DNA of 48,903 nucleotides from JAIOSM01 sp023143455 (GTDB taxonomy: Bacteria; Desulfobacterota; Desulfobacteria; Desulfobacterales; Desulfobacteraceae), in contig DAOVTW010000023.1 in NCBI GenBank assembly GCA_030632885.1, forward strand, positions 1 to 48,903. Reading direction: 5' to 3'. Position 1 is the stretch's first letter, and each line of letters starts with the position of its first letter. The notes below the pieces were generated by a model, which saw nothing but the letters and a program-made list of their open reading frames with translations, ran no database searches and had not been told where the DNA came from. This document shows positions 33,227 through 42,400 of the stretch, piece by piece. The translations under genes and the position numbers were made by a program.

Positions 33227-33898
33227 TTATGGTTTTTCTGCAAGCCAGATTGTGTGCCTGCTGTTTTTTTTTGATTTGCGGGCTCGTATGCTTTTGGTTT
33301 GCACCTGAAATCCCACCTGTTTCAGGCGACGGGTGAATGCTTCATCATCATTTGAGGACCATATCCCCAAAATCCCTTTGGGGCAAAGAGCAGAAAAGGA
33401 TTTTTTTAGACCTGCTTTATTGTAAAGGCGGTCATTGGTTTTTTGGGTAAGTCCCTCATGACCATTGTCTACATCAAGCAGTATAACATCCCAGGCTGAT
33501 TTTTTCTTTCCAATGGTTTTTGCTATATCTTCTACTCTTAAAGTTACTCGTGGATTATCTAATGGCATTCCGGCAAGGTGTCCTAAGTGTTCTCTATTCC
33601 ATTTGGCTACAGCGGGAATCAGCTCAGATACAGTGATTAATGTATCTGGTTCTGATTGCTTTATCGCTGCAGCCAGAGTATATCCCATGCCAAGCCCTCC
33701 AATGAGAATCTTCAGGTTTGATTTTTCAACACGATTACAGGTAAGCTCAGCCAATGCATCTTCAGAACCATGGAGACGGCTGTTCATAAGCTCTGTGTCA
33801 AGAGTTCGAATTGAGAACTCAGAGCCCCGTCTCCTTAGTGTTACTTCTCCTTTATGCCCGGGGATTTTTGCCCGGTCTATCTCTTCCCATGGAATCAT
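33227..33898 (-). CDS. Spermidine-synthase-like methyltransferase-fold protein
   Basis: This 223-residue class I methyltransferase-fold protein is related to SpeE. It has LIGGLGMGYTLAAA (cofactor loop), VSELIPAVAKWNREHLG and VILLDVDNGHEGLT, but lacks the putrescine-site motif seen in true SpeE. These SpeE-like proteins are common and mostly uncharacterised. A complete speE is present at 8980, so this is unlikely to be the main spermidine synthase. Confidence 0.8.
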   Translation of the reverse strand: MIPWEEIDRAKIPGHKGEVTLRRRGSEFSIRTLDTELMNSRLHGSEDALAELTCNRVEKSNLKILIGGLGMGYTLAAAIKQSEPDTLITVSELIPAVAKWNREHLGHLAGMPLDNPRVTLRVEDIAKTIGKKKSAWDVILLDVDNGHEGLTQKTNDRLYNKAGLKKSFSALCPKGILGIWSSNDDEAFTRRLKQVGFQVQTKSIRARKSKKNSRHTIWLAEKP

Positions 33899-33957
33899 AC
33901 TACATAGTATATTGTTAATTTAGATCATGCAACTCTGATCAATTTGAAAAACCCCCA

Positions 33958-34284
33958 TCATTTTTTAGGGCGGAAGATTGGAGGAATAGTACCTGCAACA
34001 GGTTCATAATACTGGTAAAGAGTTTTTTCTTTTAGCAATTCATCTACCTGGCGCTGGATTGCCAGGCGTTCTTCGTTGTGCATCCATTTATTCCAGCTTT
34101 CAAGGGAGTCCCAGGAGCTTATGATAAGAAATTCATTTTTACGCTCTAGACAACTGAAGGTTTGAGAGGTGAGAAACCCTGGCTGAACCGTTGCTTTGGA
34201 CCTGAGTTGTATTAGTAAAGGGGCTAACTGACTTGTAATAGTTTCGCTTTTTAATGTTCGTTTGATAAAAATTGTAACTGCCAT
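33958..34284 (-). CDS. ABM-domain (antibiotic biosynthesis monooxygenase-like) protein
   Basis: This 108-residue protein is a ferredoxin-like-fold ABM domain (VTIFIKRTLKSE, PGFLTSQTF, FLIISSWDSLESWNKWMHNEER). Members include cofactor-free monooxygenases and haem-degrading enzymes, but many have no known activity. ATG 34284 is chosen because AGGAGGACAGC immediately precedes it; the frame to 34374 would add 30 residues with no ribosome site. The gene stands alone. Confidence 0.83.
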   Translation of the reverse strand: MAVTIFIKRTLKSETITSQLAPLLIQLRSKATVQPGFLTSQTFSCLERKNEFLIISSWDSLESWNKWMHNEERLAIQRQVDELLKEKTLYQYYEPVAGTIPPIFRPKK

Positions 34285-34649
34285 GCTGTCCTCCTTTTTT
34301 TTACAATTGTTGCCATTTTTTACAACTACTGTATTGATAAAAAAGTTTTGGCACAGACTGTGCAACAAAATCAATTGAAAGGTAATGGAGTTGTGGAGAT
34401 TGGCAACCAGTTTACAAGATAGGTTCAGTTCGATGATATAACATTTTCAGTTTATCAAGTTTTTCAATTTAGATCAATGAATTATTTTAACCCTGTCCGT
34501 AAGTCCATTTTTCAAACGAATTTTTGTCTCATGAGGATGCATTGCAGAAACTCTTATTGCTTTTGCCTTGTAAATAGTCTATCAAAAAAGAATAGTACAT
34601 GGATAGTTTAAAACCCTTTGACTGAAATTCATATCATAAGGAGAGGTGC
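34285..34649. other. Intergenic region with sigma-54-like promoter and Fnr-like half-site
   Basis: TGGCACAGACTGTGC (34349-34363, plus strand) keeps the invariant GG and GC at the right distance, but with GTGC instead of TTGC. Its GCACAG-A-CTGTGC core is also a palindrome, so it may instead be an operator. TCAATTTAGATCAA (34464-34477) is a weak Fnr-type box. Either could serve the PAS kinase at 34650. I see no gene. Confidence 0.4.
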
Positions 34650-36473
34650 ATGGCAGATAGTACGTTCAGAATAATGGATGCGATGGATGCATTAGATGAC
34701 GGAATCTATGTAGTCAATGAAAATTTTTCAGTAGAATACATGAATAAATACATGAAAGAAATATTTGGAGATGGTATTGGGAAAAAGTGTCACTTGGTTA
34801 TAAACAGCTCAGATGAGCCATGTCCTTGGTGTAAAAATCATAAGGTTTTTAAAAATAATGAGAGTTGGAGCTATGAAATTTTTATTGAATCTATCGGGCG
34901 AAACTTTAGTGTTGTTGATCATCCGGTTTCAAACAGGGATGGCACCCGATCAAAACTTACAATATATAAGGATCTGTCTCACGAGCTTGCCCAGAAAGCT
35001 CAGTTAAAATTTTCAGAAGATAATTATAAACGGTTATTTGCTCATGCCGGGTGTGGTGTTTTTACCAGCAGTAAGTACGGACGATTTTTGGATGTCAACC
35101 CGGCTTTGCTGATAATTCTGGGGTATGACAATAAAGAAGAGTTTTTATCTCTTGATCTTGCACGGGACGTGTATATGAATCCGACTGCCAGAAAACATTA
35201 TATGGAAGCCATTGAAAAAGAAGGTGGTGTTATAGATTATGAAGTAGAATGGAAAAAAAAGGACGGCTCCATTGTTGATATCCTTCTGACCAGCAATGTC
35301 AGGTACAACACTAAAAACCAAATTCTTGGATACGAAGGGATTGTTGTAGACCAAACTCAACGAAAGACAATTGAGAATCAACTTAGAAAAGCCCATGATT
35401 TTTTAGATAAAATAATTGCATGTTCTCCTAATGCCATTATGGCAATGGACTTAAAAGGGAAGATCATGCTTTGGAATATAGGAGCTGAAGAAGCGTTTGG
35501 TTGGAAAGCTTTTGAAGTCATAGGGAAAATGAGTATTCAGGAGGTTTACTCAAGAGAAATTGCTATAGAAGTTATGAAGATGATAAGGGCTGACGATTTC
35601 GGTGGTAAGGGAAGACTGAATTCATATCCTTTAAAGTTTGAGAAAGGAAATGGCGAGATCATGGATGGTAACTTGTCCGCAAGTATTCTTTATGATGAGA
35701 ATAATGTTGAAATAGCCACGGTGGCTCTTTTTGTGGATTTAAAAGATAGGCTAAAAGTTGAGCGCCAGTTAGGTGAAGCACGGCAGCATTTGCTTCAATC
35801 TGAAAAATTGGCAGCTATGGGGAGATTGACTTCTCAGATTGCCCATGAATTAAATAACCCCTTGTTTGGTATAATGAACACCTTAGAGCTGATGAAAACA
35901 GAAATTTCTCCCCAGAATAAAAGAAGAAGATTGTTGGATATGTCTTTGTCTGAAACTATGCGTCTGGCAGACATGCTTAAAAAAATGCTTTCTTTTTCAA
36001 AACCTGACCAGGAAGAAAAAGCAAAACTTGATATTAATACCTTGTTAGATGAATTGCTGATGTTGTATGAGAAAAGGCTCAAGGAAAACAGTATAAAGTT
36101 GAAAGTGTCTATGACTGAAAATCCAGGGATTATTCTGGCATCAAAAGACCAGTTAAGACAGGTCTTTATTAATTTATTTTCCAATGCTATGGATGCTATG
36201 CCAGACGGTGGAGCTTTGGAGGTGATTACATCAGTGGCTGGTTCAAATTTGCAGATTTTGGTGTCTGATACCGGCATGGGCATAAAAACAGAACATATTG
36301 AAAAAATATTTGATTCGTTTTTTACAACCAAAACAGAAAGCATTAAAGGTGTGGGCTTAGGGCTTTCTGTATGTTATGGGTTTATTAAAGAACATGGTGG
36401 AGATATAAGCGTTCGAAGTAAGGAAGGTAAAGGGACATCCTTTCTTGTTCAACTGCCCCTGATTGCTGAATGA
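34650..36473 (+). CDS. Cytoplasmic PAS-PAS-PAS histidine kinase
   Basis: This 607-residue soluble kinase has three PAS-type regions (about 8-110, 122-235, 240-365). The first holds a C-x12-CPWC cysteine cluster (KKCHLVINSSDEPCPWC) that could bind metal or a cluster, or act as a redox switch. HisKA follows with H in QIAHELNNPLFGI, and then an ATPase domain (SDTGMGIKTEHIE, GVGLGLSVC). The second PAS begins FAHAGCGVFTSS. It lies upstream of a response regulator and the MetF-Hdr operon. A redox or one-carbon-state sensor is plausible (inference). GGAGAGG precedes ATG 34650. Confidence 0.9.
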   Translation: MADSTFRIMDAMDALDDGIYVVNENFSVEYMNKYMKEIFGDGIGKKCHLVINSSDEPCPWCKNHKVFKNNESWSYEIFIESIGRNFSVVDHPVSNRDGTRSKLTIYKDLSHELAQKAQLKFSEDNYKRLFAHAGCGVFTSSKYGRFLDVNPALLIILGYDNKEEFLSLDLARDVYMNPTARKHYMEAIEKEGGVIDYEVEWKKKDGSIVDILLTSNVRYNTKNQILGYEGIVVDQTQRKTIENQLRKAHDFLDKIIACSPNAIMAMDLKGKIMLWNIGAEEAFGWKAFEVIGKMSIQEVYSREIAIEVMKMIRADDFGGKGRLNSYPLKFEKGNGEIMDGNLSASILYDENNVEIATVALFVDLKDRLKVERQLGEARQHLLQSEKLAAMGRLTSQIAHELNNPLFGIMNTLELMKTEISPQNKRRRLLDMSLSETMRLADMLKKMLSFSKPDQEEKAKLDINTLLDELLMLYEKRLKENSIKLKVSMTENPGIILASKDQLRQVFINLFSNAMDAMPDGGALEVITSVAGSNLQILVSDTGMGIKTEHIEKIFDSFFTTKTESIKGVGLGLSVCYGFIKEHGGDISVRSKEGKGTSFLVQLPLIAE

Positions 36474-36552
36474 ACTAAAAAATTTTTTTTAAAAAAATTC
36501 TGATAGACGAATTCATGTCAAATCAGCCCGGGATAGTGTTTCGTCATTTTGA

Positions 36553-36637
36553 TATAGTTATTATAGTTATTTTAATAATTATAATTAAAAAAAGTACTTG
36601 ACAACATGAAAAAACTCTAATAACTATAATAAGTATA
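36553..36637 (+). promoter_or_regulatory. Promoter flanked by four repeated half-sites
   Basis: Two tandem TATAGTTAT units (36553-36561, 36562-36570) stand upstream of a consensus TTGACA (36598-36603). Two inverted units, ATAACTATA and ATAAGTATA (36620-36637), stand downstream. ATTATAGTTATT (36560-36571) is the exact reverse complement of 36619-36630. The TATAAT at 36625 is 21 nt from TTGACA, longer than optimal, as at MerR-type promoters. The next gene encodes a MerR/excisionase-type DNA-binding domain, so autoregulation is likely (inference). Confidence 0.65.
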
Positions 36638-36666
36638 ATTTCATGACTCTAAACAAGGGGGGCATT

Positions 36667-37239
36667 ATGGAAGATACCTTAACAGTTTTTACAGCAAGTA
36701 AACATTGCAATGTTTCGTCAAAAACCATTATTAATTGGGTGGAATCCGGTCATATTAAGGCATATAAGACTGTTGGCGGTCATCGCAGGATAAAAAAAGG
36801 TGATTTGGAAACCTTTATGAGGGATCAGGGAATTCCTATTCCTGCAGAGGAAGATAAAAGTAATAGGAAGAAAATTCTTGTAGTTGATGATGACATGATC
36901 ATTGTAGAATCCATTGTCCAGGCTCTTGAGGAGGCCAAATTTAACTATGAGGTGCTTTCCGCTGCAGATGGTTTTGAAGCAGGATTGCAAGTCAATCATT
37001 TTAACCCTGATCTTTTGATTCTGGATATTATGATGCCGGATATAAAAGGGTATGAGGTTTGTAAGAAAATTAAAACAAATGAGGAAACAAAACATATAAA
37101 GATCATTGTTTTATCGGCATATCTGGACGATGAAAAATTTCAGCAGATGAAGGATAATGGTGCAGATGTTTGTTTTTCTAAGCCATTGCCTCTGTCCCAG
37201 CTTAAAGAAGAAGTGGCAAAATTACTTGGACTAAAATAG
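36667..37239 (+). CDS. Response regulator with MerR/excisionase-type HTH head
   Basis: This 190-residue protein has an N-terminal HTH_17 domain (TASKHCNVSSKTIINWVESG, then AYKTVGGHRRIKKGDL) followed by a receiver (LVVDDDMIIVESIV; Asp in LLILDIMMPDIKG; Lys in CFSKPLPL). This order, DNA-binding head before receiver, reverses that of OmpR or NarL regulators. ATG 36667 is chosen for the GGGGGG stretch 6 nt upstream; the frame to 36643 adds 8 residues. It lies 13 nt before the metF-like gene, so the regulator appears to belong to the one-carbon operon. The PAS kinase upstream is its likely partner. Confidence 0.88.
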   Translation: MEDTLTVFTASKHCNVSSKTIINWVESGHIKAYKTVGGHRRIKKGDLETFMRDQGIPIPAEEDKSNRKKILVVDDDMIIVESIVQALEEAKFNYEVLSAADGFEAGLQVNHFNPDLLILDIMMPDIKGYEVCKKIKTNEETKHIKIIVLSAYLDDEKFQQMKDNGADVCFSKPLPLSQLKEEVAKLLGLK

Positions 37240-37252
37240 GAGGAGGCAGATC

Positions 37253-38131
37253 ATGAATTTAAAAGAAGCATTAGAAAAAAAGAGATTTGTCGTAACATCT
37301 GAAATACAGGCTCCTCTTGGTGATGAAGATCCGGAAGAGCTTATTGAAAATTTAAAAAAGATACGTGGCCGTGTGGATGGAGTATCTGTCTCTGAAGTTG
37401 AATTAGAGGGTGTTGTAGGTGACAACATTAAAACCTGTGACCTTTTAAAAAAAAATCGGTTCAATGCTATTTATCAGACAACAACAAGAGATAAAAACAG
37501 ATTCCAGCTCCAAAAGGACCTGACTCTTGCCCATGAAAGCGGTGTTGAAAATTTACTTGTTTTTACAGAAGATTACAGAATTTCCGGAGACACACTTCAA
37601 GAATCCATGTTTTTTCATGTGGATTCAGGAAAACTTGCATCAGTTTTGGATCACATGAAAGAAGGGCAGACCATTGACGGTCAGGAAATGTCTGAGAGGG
37701 TTAACTTTGTTCTGGGGTCAGGGGTTGAAACACCATGGGGAAAAAATGTTCCCCGGCGTGGTATGGAAGAAATGGAAGACATGATGAATGTGGGTACAGG
37801 ATATTTTCTCACCAATCCAATATTTGATCTTGATCAATTCGAGCGATTTATGAACCAGGTAGGGACTTTTAATGTTCCAGTTATAGCAGAGGTTATGATT
37901 CTAAGGACAGCTGGGATGGGAAAATTTTTAAACCGTCACTTTAAGTCAGGGCTTGTTCCCGACTGGGTGATAAAAAAATTAATGCAAGCACCTGATAAAA
38001 CCAAAGCAAGCATTGAATTGTTTGCAGATACTGTAAACAGCCTTAAAGATCTCTGCCAGGGCGTTCATATTATCACCATTGGCGGTGAGGAGAAATTAGG
38101 GCAATATCTTAATGCAGCTAAATTGAGATGA
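37253..38131 (+). CDS. Methylenetetrahydrofolate reductase-like protein
   Basis: This 292-residue MetF-fold protein follows the MTHFR barrel pattern: FVVTSEIQAPLGDEDPEEL at the N-terminus, VDGVSVSEVELEGV, NAIYQTTTRDKNRFQLQKDL, VGTGYFLTNPIFDLDQFERF and VPVIAEVMILRTAGMGKFL. It is clearly different from the second metF at 45086, in which SGDHQTFG replaces VFTEDYRISGD. It could be a second MTHFR subunit or a diverged copy using another pterin or partner. It has AGGAGG before its ATG and overlaps the upstream frame of hdrCB, and starts the Hdr-MTHFR gene run. Confidence 0.82.
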   Translation: MNLKEALEKKRFVVTSEIQAPLGDEDPEELIENLKKIRGRVDGVSVSEVELEGVVGDNIKTCDLLKKNRFNAIYQTTTRDKNRFQLQKDLTLAHESGVENLLVFTEDYRISGDTLQESMFFHVDSGKLASVLDHMKEGQTIDGQEMSERVNFVLGSGVETPWGKNVPRRGMEEMEDMMNVGTGYFLTNPIFDLDQFERFMNQVGTFNVPVIAEVMILRTAGMGKFLNRHFKSGLVPDWVIKKLMQAPDKTKASIELFADTVNSLKDLCQGVHIITIGGEEKLGQYLNAAKLR

Positions 38132-38145
38132 GGGAGAGTTTTAAA

Positions 38146-39432
38146 ATGGAAGACGCGATTAAGATTGATGAGCTTGTGCCTGAATTTAAAGATGAGATTT
38201 TGGCAAAAATACCAGATGCCAACTTTGATCTTTGTCTGACATGCGGTACATGTACAGGGGGCTGTGCAGCTTCTGAATTGTTTGACATGGACCCAAGGAA
38301 GCTAATACGAATGCTTAATATGGGTATGGATGATGAGGTAAAGAAAGGTAATTGGATGTGGGTTTGCAGCATGTGCGCTCGTTGTCAGAGTGTGTGCCCC
38401 ATGAATATTGCTATACCAAAACTTATTTTCAATATCCGGGCTAGCGTGGAAAGGAGTAAACGTCCGAAAGGGATTCTTGGTTCATGCGATCTGCACATAA
38501 AGACGGGAAGTGCTATGGGAGCCAAAAAGGAAGATTTTGAATTTACGGTACTGGATATGGCTGAAGAAATTAGAGAAACCCAATCAGACTTTGAGGATTT
38601 ACAGGTGTCTGTGGACCGGGTTGGCGCACATATGGTATTAAATCAGAATTCAAGAGAACCTGTTACAGAACCCGAAGAGATGGGGCCATTATGGAAAGTC
38701 CTTCATGCAGTTGGAGCAGATTGGACTTACCCTTCTGTTATGTGGGCAGGTGAAAATTATTGTATGTTTATGGCTGATGATGAGGGCTGGAGATATATAA
38801 TGGAGGAGTTTGTTCACCATGTGGATAATACCTTAAAAAGTCCCTTTGTGGTAAATACCGAGTGAGGTCATTCATACTTTGCAATCCTGGAAGGATTGAG
38901 AAAATTTAAAATACCTCATAAGTTTGAATTCACAACTATTATCGAACTTTATGCCCAATGGATAAAAGAGGGCAAGCTTAAAGTAAACTCTGACTGGAAT
39001 AAAGATTTAGGTGTAAAGTTTACGATTCAGGACCCCTGCAATATTGGAAGAAAAAGCGGGTCCAATAAAATTGTAGATGATTTAAGATTTGTAATTAAAA
39101 CAGTGGTTGGCGAAGAAAATTTTATTGACACCGTACCCAACAGAGATAACAATTATTGTTGTGGTGGAGGCGGTGGAGCTTTGCAGGCTGGATTCCCGGA
39201 TCAGAGAAGAGCCTACGGCAGAACTAAATTCAATCAGATCATGGCAACTGGTGCAAGTTACGTGATTGCTCCTTGTCATAATTGTCACGGACAGATTGAA
39301 GATATTGGAGAACATTATGGTGCTGATTACCATGTAGTGCATTTATGGACCATAATTTGTCTTGCTATGGGGGTGTTAGGAGAAGATGAACGAACTTATC
39401 TTGGACCGGATTTGGCCGAGGTAGGTCTATAA
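38146..39432 (+). CDS. HdrC-HdrB-like fusion, selenoprotein (Sec240)
   Basis: Read through a TGA at 38863-38865, the frame gives a 428-residue protein. The HdrC-like part has C30xxC33xxC36xxxC40 and C74xxC77xxC80xxxC84. The HdrB-like part has a degenerate first CCG domain ending in NTE-U240-GHSY and a complete second one (C298, C338-C339, C377xxC380). U240 falls where relatives have the last CCG cysteine, and the frame continues in register on both sides with no start after the TGA apart from a TTG. A hairpin at 38882 suits a bacterial SECIS. ATG 38146 has GGGAGAG upstream. It probably passes electrons between HdrA and an active site or the MTHFR subunits. Confidence 0.82.
38882..38898 (+). 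promoter_or_regulatory. Bacterial SECIS-like hairpin in hdrCB
   Basis: CAATCC (38882-38887) pairs perfectly with GGATTG (38893-38898) around the loop TGGAA. It starts 16 nt after the UGA, inside the coding sequence, where bacterial SECIS elements bind SelB. The loop begins UGG, as in the mvhD hairpin. Confidence 0.72.
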
Positions 39433-39462
39433 GTGTCGGATTATAAATAAGGAGAGATCCAA

Positions 39463-42400
39463 ATGACCAAAAATGCTAAAGGATCGGTAATGGTCGTAGG
39501 TGCTGGCATTGCAGGGATACAGGCTTCCCTGGACCTTGCTGATTCTGGTTATTATGTATATCTGTTAGATAAAAATAGTGCCATTGGTGGCACAATGGCT
39601 CAACTTGACAAAACCTTTCCTACAAATGACTGCTCCATGTGTATTATTTCTCCAAAGCTTGTTGAAGCAGGAAGACATCTTAATGTTGAGCTTCTGAACA
39701 TGACTCAGGTTGAGGAAGTAACAGGTGAGCAAGGGGATTTTAAGGTAAGAATCAAACAGGAAGCAAGATATATTGATCTTGATAAATGTACTGCCTGTGG
39801 GGAGTGCGCTAAGATCTGTCCTGTTGAACTTCCAAACGAGTTTGATGAGGAGTTAGGAGAAAGAAAAGCAGCTTTTAAATTATATCCCCAGGCAATGCCT
39901 TCTGGATTTGTCATTCAGAAAAAAGATAAAGCCCCGTGTCGCCTGACCTGTCCTGCCGGACTTAATGTCCAGGGATATGTTCAGATGGTAAAAGAGGGCA
40001 AATATAAAGAATCTCTGGAAATTATCATGGAACAGCTTCCTTTACCCGGAACACTTGGACGGATCTGTCCCCATGAATGTGAAGATGCTTGCCGACGATG
40101 CGAAGTTGATGAACCCATTGCAATCAGGGATTTAAAACGTCTTGCAGCAGATAAATTTGACCCCAGAGATGTTGAAATTAAGTGTGCGGAAAAGATTGGC
40201 AAAAAAGTTGCCATTATCGGCTCGGGTCCGGCAGGACTTGCAGCAGCCTATCATCTGGCAAAACAAGGTGTTGATTCTATTATTTATGAAGCTTTGTCCA
40301 AAACAGGCGGAATGTTAAGAGTTGGTATTCCTGATCATCGTCTGCCTCCCGAAGTTCTTGACAGGGATATAGAAGTTATAACCAATCTTGGAGTAGAGAT
40401 AAAGGTGAATACCGCTCTTGGTAAGGATTTTACAGTGGATTCCTTAATGAAAGATGGCCATGATGCTGTATTTCTCGCCATGGGAGCCCACAAAGGTATT
40501 GGACTTGGTATTGAAGGTGAAGATTTTGATGGTGTCCGCCAGGGTGTTGATTATTTAAGAGAACTAAATCTTACAGGAAAAACTAAAACAGGTGAAAATG
40601 TTGCTATTATTGGTGGCGGTAATGTTGCCATTGACGTAGCAAGAGCGGCTATGAGACTTGGTGCAAAAAAGGCAACAATTCTATATCGTCGTACACGTAA
40701 AGAAATGCCGGCCTGGGAAGAAGAGATTTGTGCAGCTGAGGATGAAGGTGTTGAAATTATTTACCTTGCAGCACCTCAAATAGTGCTTGAAGACAATGGT
40801 AATGTTACAGGTTTAAGAGTTTTGAAGATGGAACTTGGTGAGCCTGATTCTTCCGGCAGAAGAAGACCTGTTCCAATTCCTGGAAGTGAATATGACCTTG
40901 AAATAGATCAATTGATTCCTGCCATTGGACAGCGTCCTGATATTTCATCCATTGAAAGTCAGAATGATATTAAGATTTCAAAATGGTCAACAACTGAAGT
41001 AAATCCTATAACCTTTGAGACAGACAAAAAAGGTGTGTTTGCCGGTGGTGATTTGCAGACAGGACCTAGTGTTGCTATTGGTGCAATTGCAGCAGGTATG
41101 GAGGCTGCAATTTCCATTGCAAGATATCTTAAAGGTGAAGATATGATGGCGGGCAGGGAAAAAGCATCTGTCGAGAACCCTGAATATTTGCCTGTTTCGG
41201 AAAATATGCTTGAGGAAGCCCGCTATAAAATGCCTGAGCTTGAGCTTGAAAAAAGAGCAGGTAATTTTAGTGAGGTCGAGCTTGGATATGGAGAAGAAGA
41301 GGGAAAAAAAGAAGCAGCTCGATGTTTAAATTGCGGCTATTGCTCTGAATGTATGCAATGTGTTGATGCATGCCTTGCTAATGCAGTTGATCATTGTATG
41401 GAAGAAAAAGAGCAGGTTCTTGAAGTTGGAGCAATTATACTCTCGCCCGGATTTACACCATTTGATCCATCTGACTATACAGCCTTTTGTTACGGGCACA
41501 GCCCTAATGTTATGACAAGTCTTGAGTTCGAAAGAATCTTGTCAGCATCTGGTCCCTATGGCGGGCACCTGGTCAGACCTTCTGATAATGTTGAGCCTAA
41601 AAAGATTGCCTGGCTGCAATGCGTTGGCTCAAGAGATATTAACAAGGGAGATCATGCCTATTGTTCAGGCGTTTGCTGTATGTATGCAAATAAGCAGGCT
41701 GTAATTGCAAAAGAGCATAGCGGTGATAGCCTTGATACAGCAATCTTTTTTATGGACATGAGAACCCATGGAAAGGATTTTGATAAATACAATATCAGGG
41801 CACAGGATAACAGTGGTGTAAGATTTATCAGATCAAGAATTCATTCTGTTTTCCCTGAACCTGGAGATAAATATAGACTGGTTTATGCTACAGAAGCAGG
41901 CTCCATGGCAGAAGAGATATTTGACATGGTTGTTCTTTCAATTGGTTTATCACCATTGGAAGGTGGAAAAGAACTTGCAGATAAAATGGGCATTGAATTA
42001 AATAGCCATGGATTTGCAAAAACAAATAATCTTTCTCCAATATCAACAACCAGAGATGGTATATATGTCTGCGGAACCTTTCAGGAACCAAAAGATATTC
42101 CAGCATCTGTAATGGAAGCATCTGCAGCAGCAGCCACAGCTTCCATGTCTTTATCAGAGGGCAGATGGTCAATGACTAAGACAAAAGAGCTACCTCCTGA
42201 AAATGATTTTTCAGGCATGAAGCCACGCATAGGTGTCTTTGTCTGCAATTGTGGTATTAATATTGGTGGTGTTGCAGATGTCCCCGCAGTAAGGGATTAT
42301 GCGGCGACTTTACCCTATGTTGTTCATGTTGAGGATAATCTTTTTACCTGTTCTCAGGATGCTCAGGAGCATATAAAAGATGTAATAAAAAAGAATGAAA

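Noticed and set aside
33905..33957. Fnr-like box near 33920
   Set aside because: Only ATTTAGATCA matches; the left arm is missing.
41888..42172. Long antisense frames inside hdrA and other genes
   Set aside because: They are shadows of strongly coding frames with no ribosome sites of their own.
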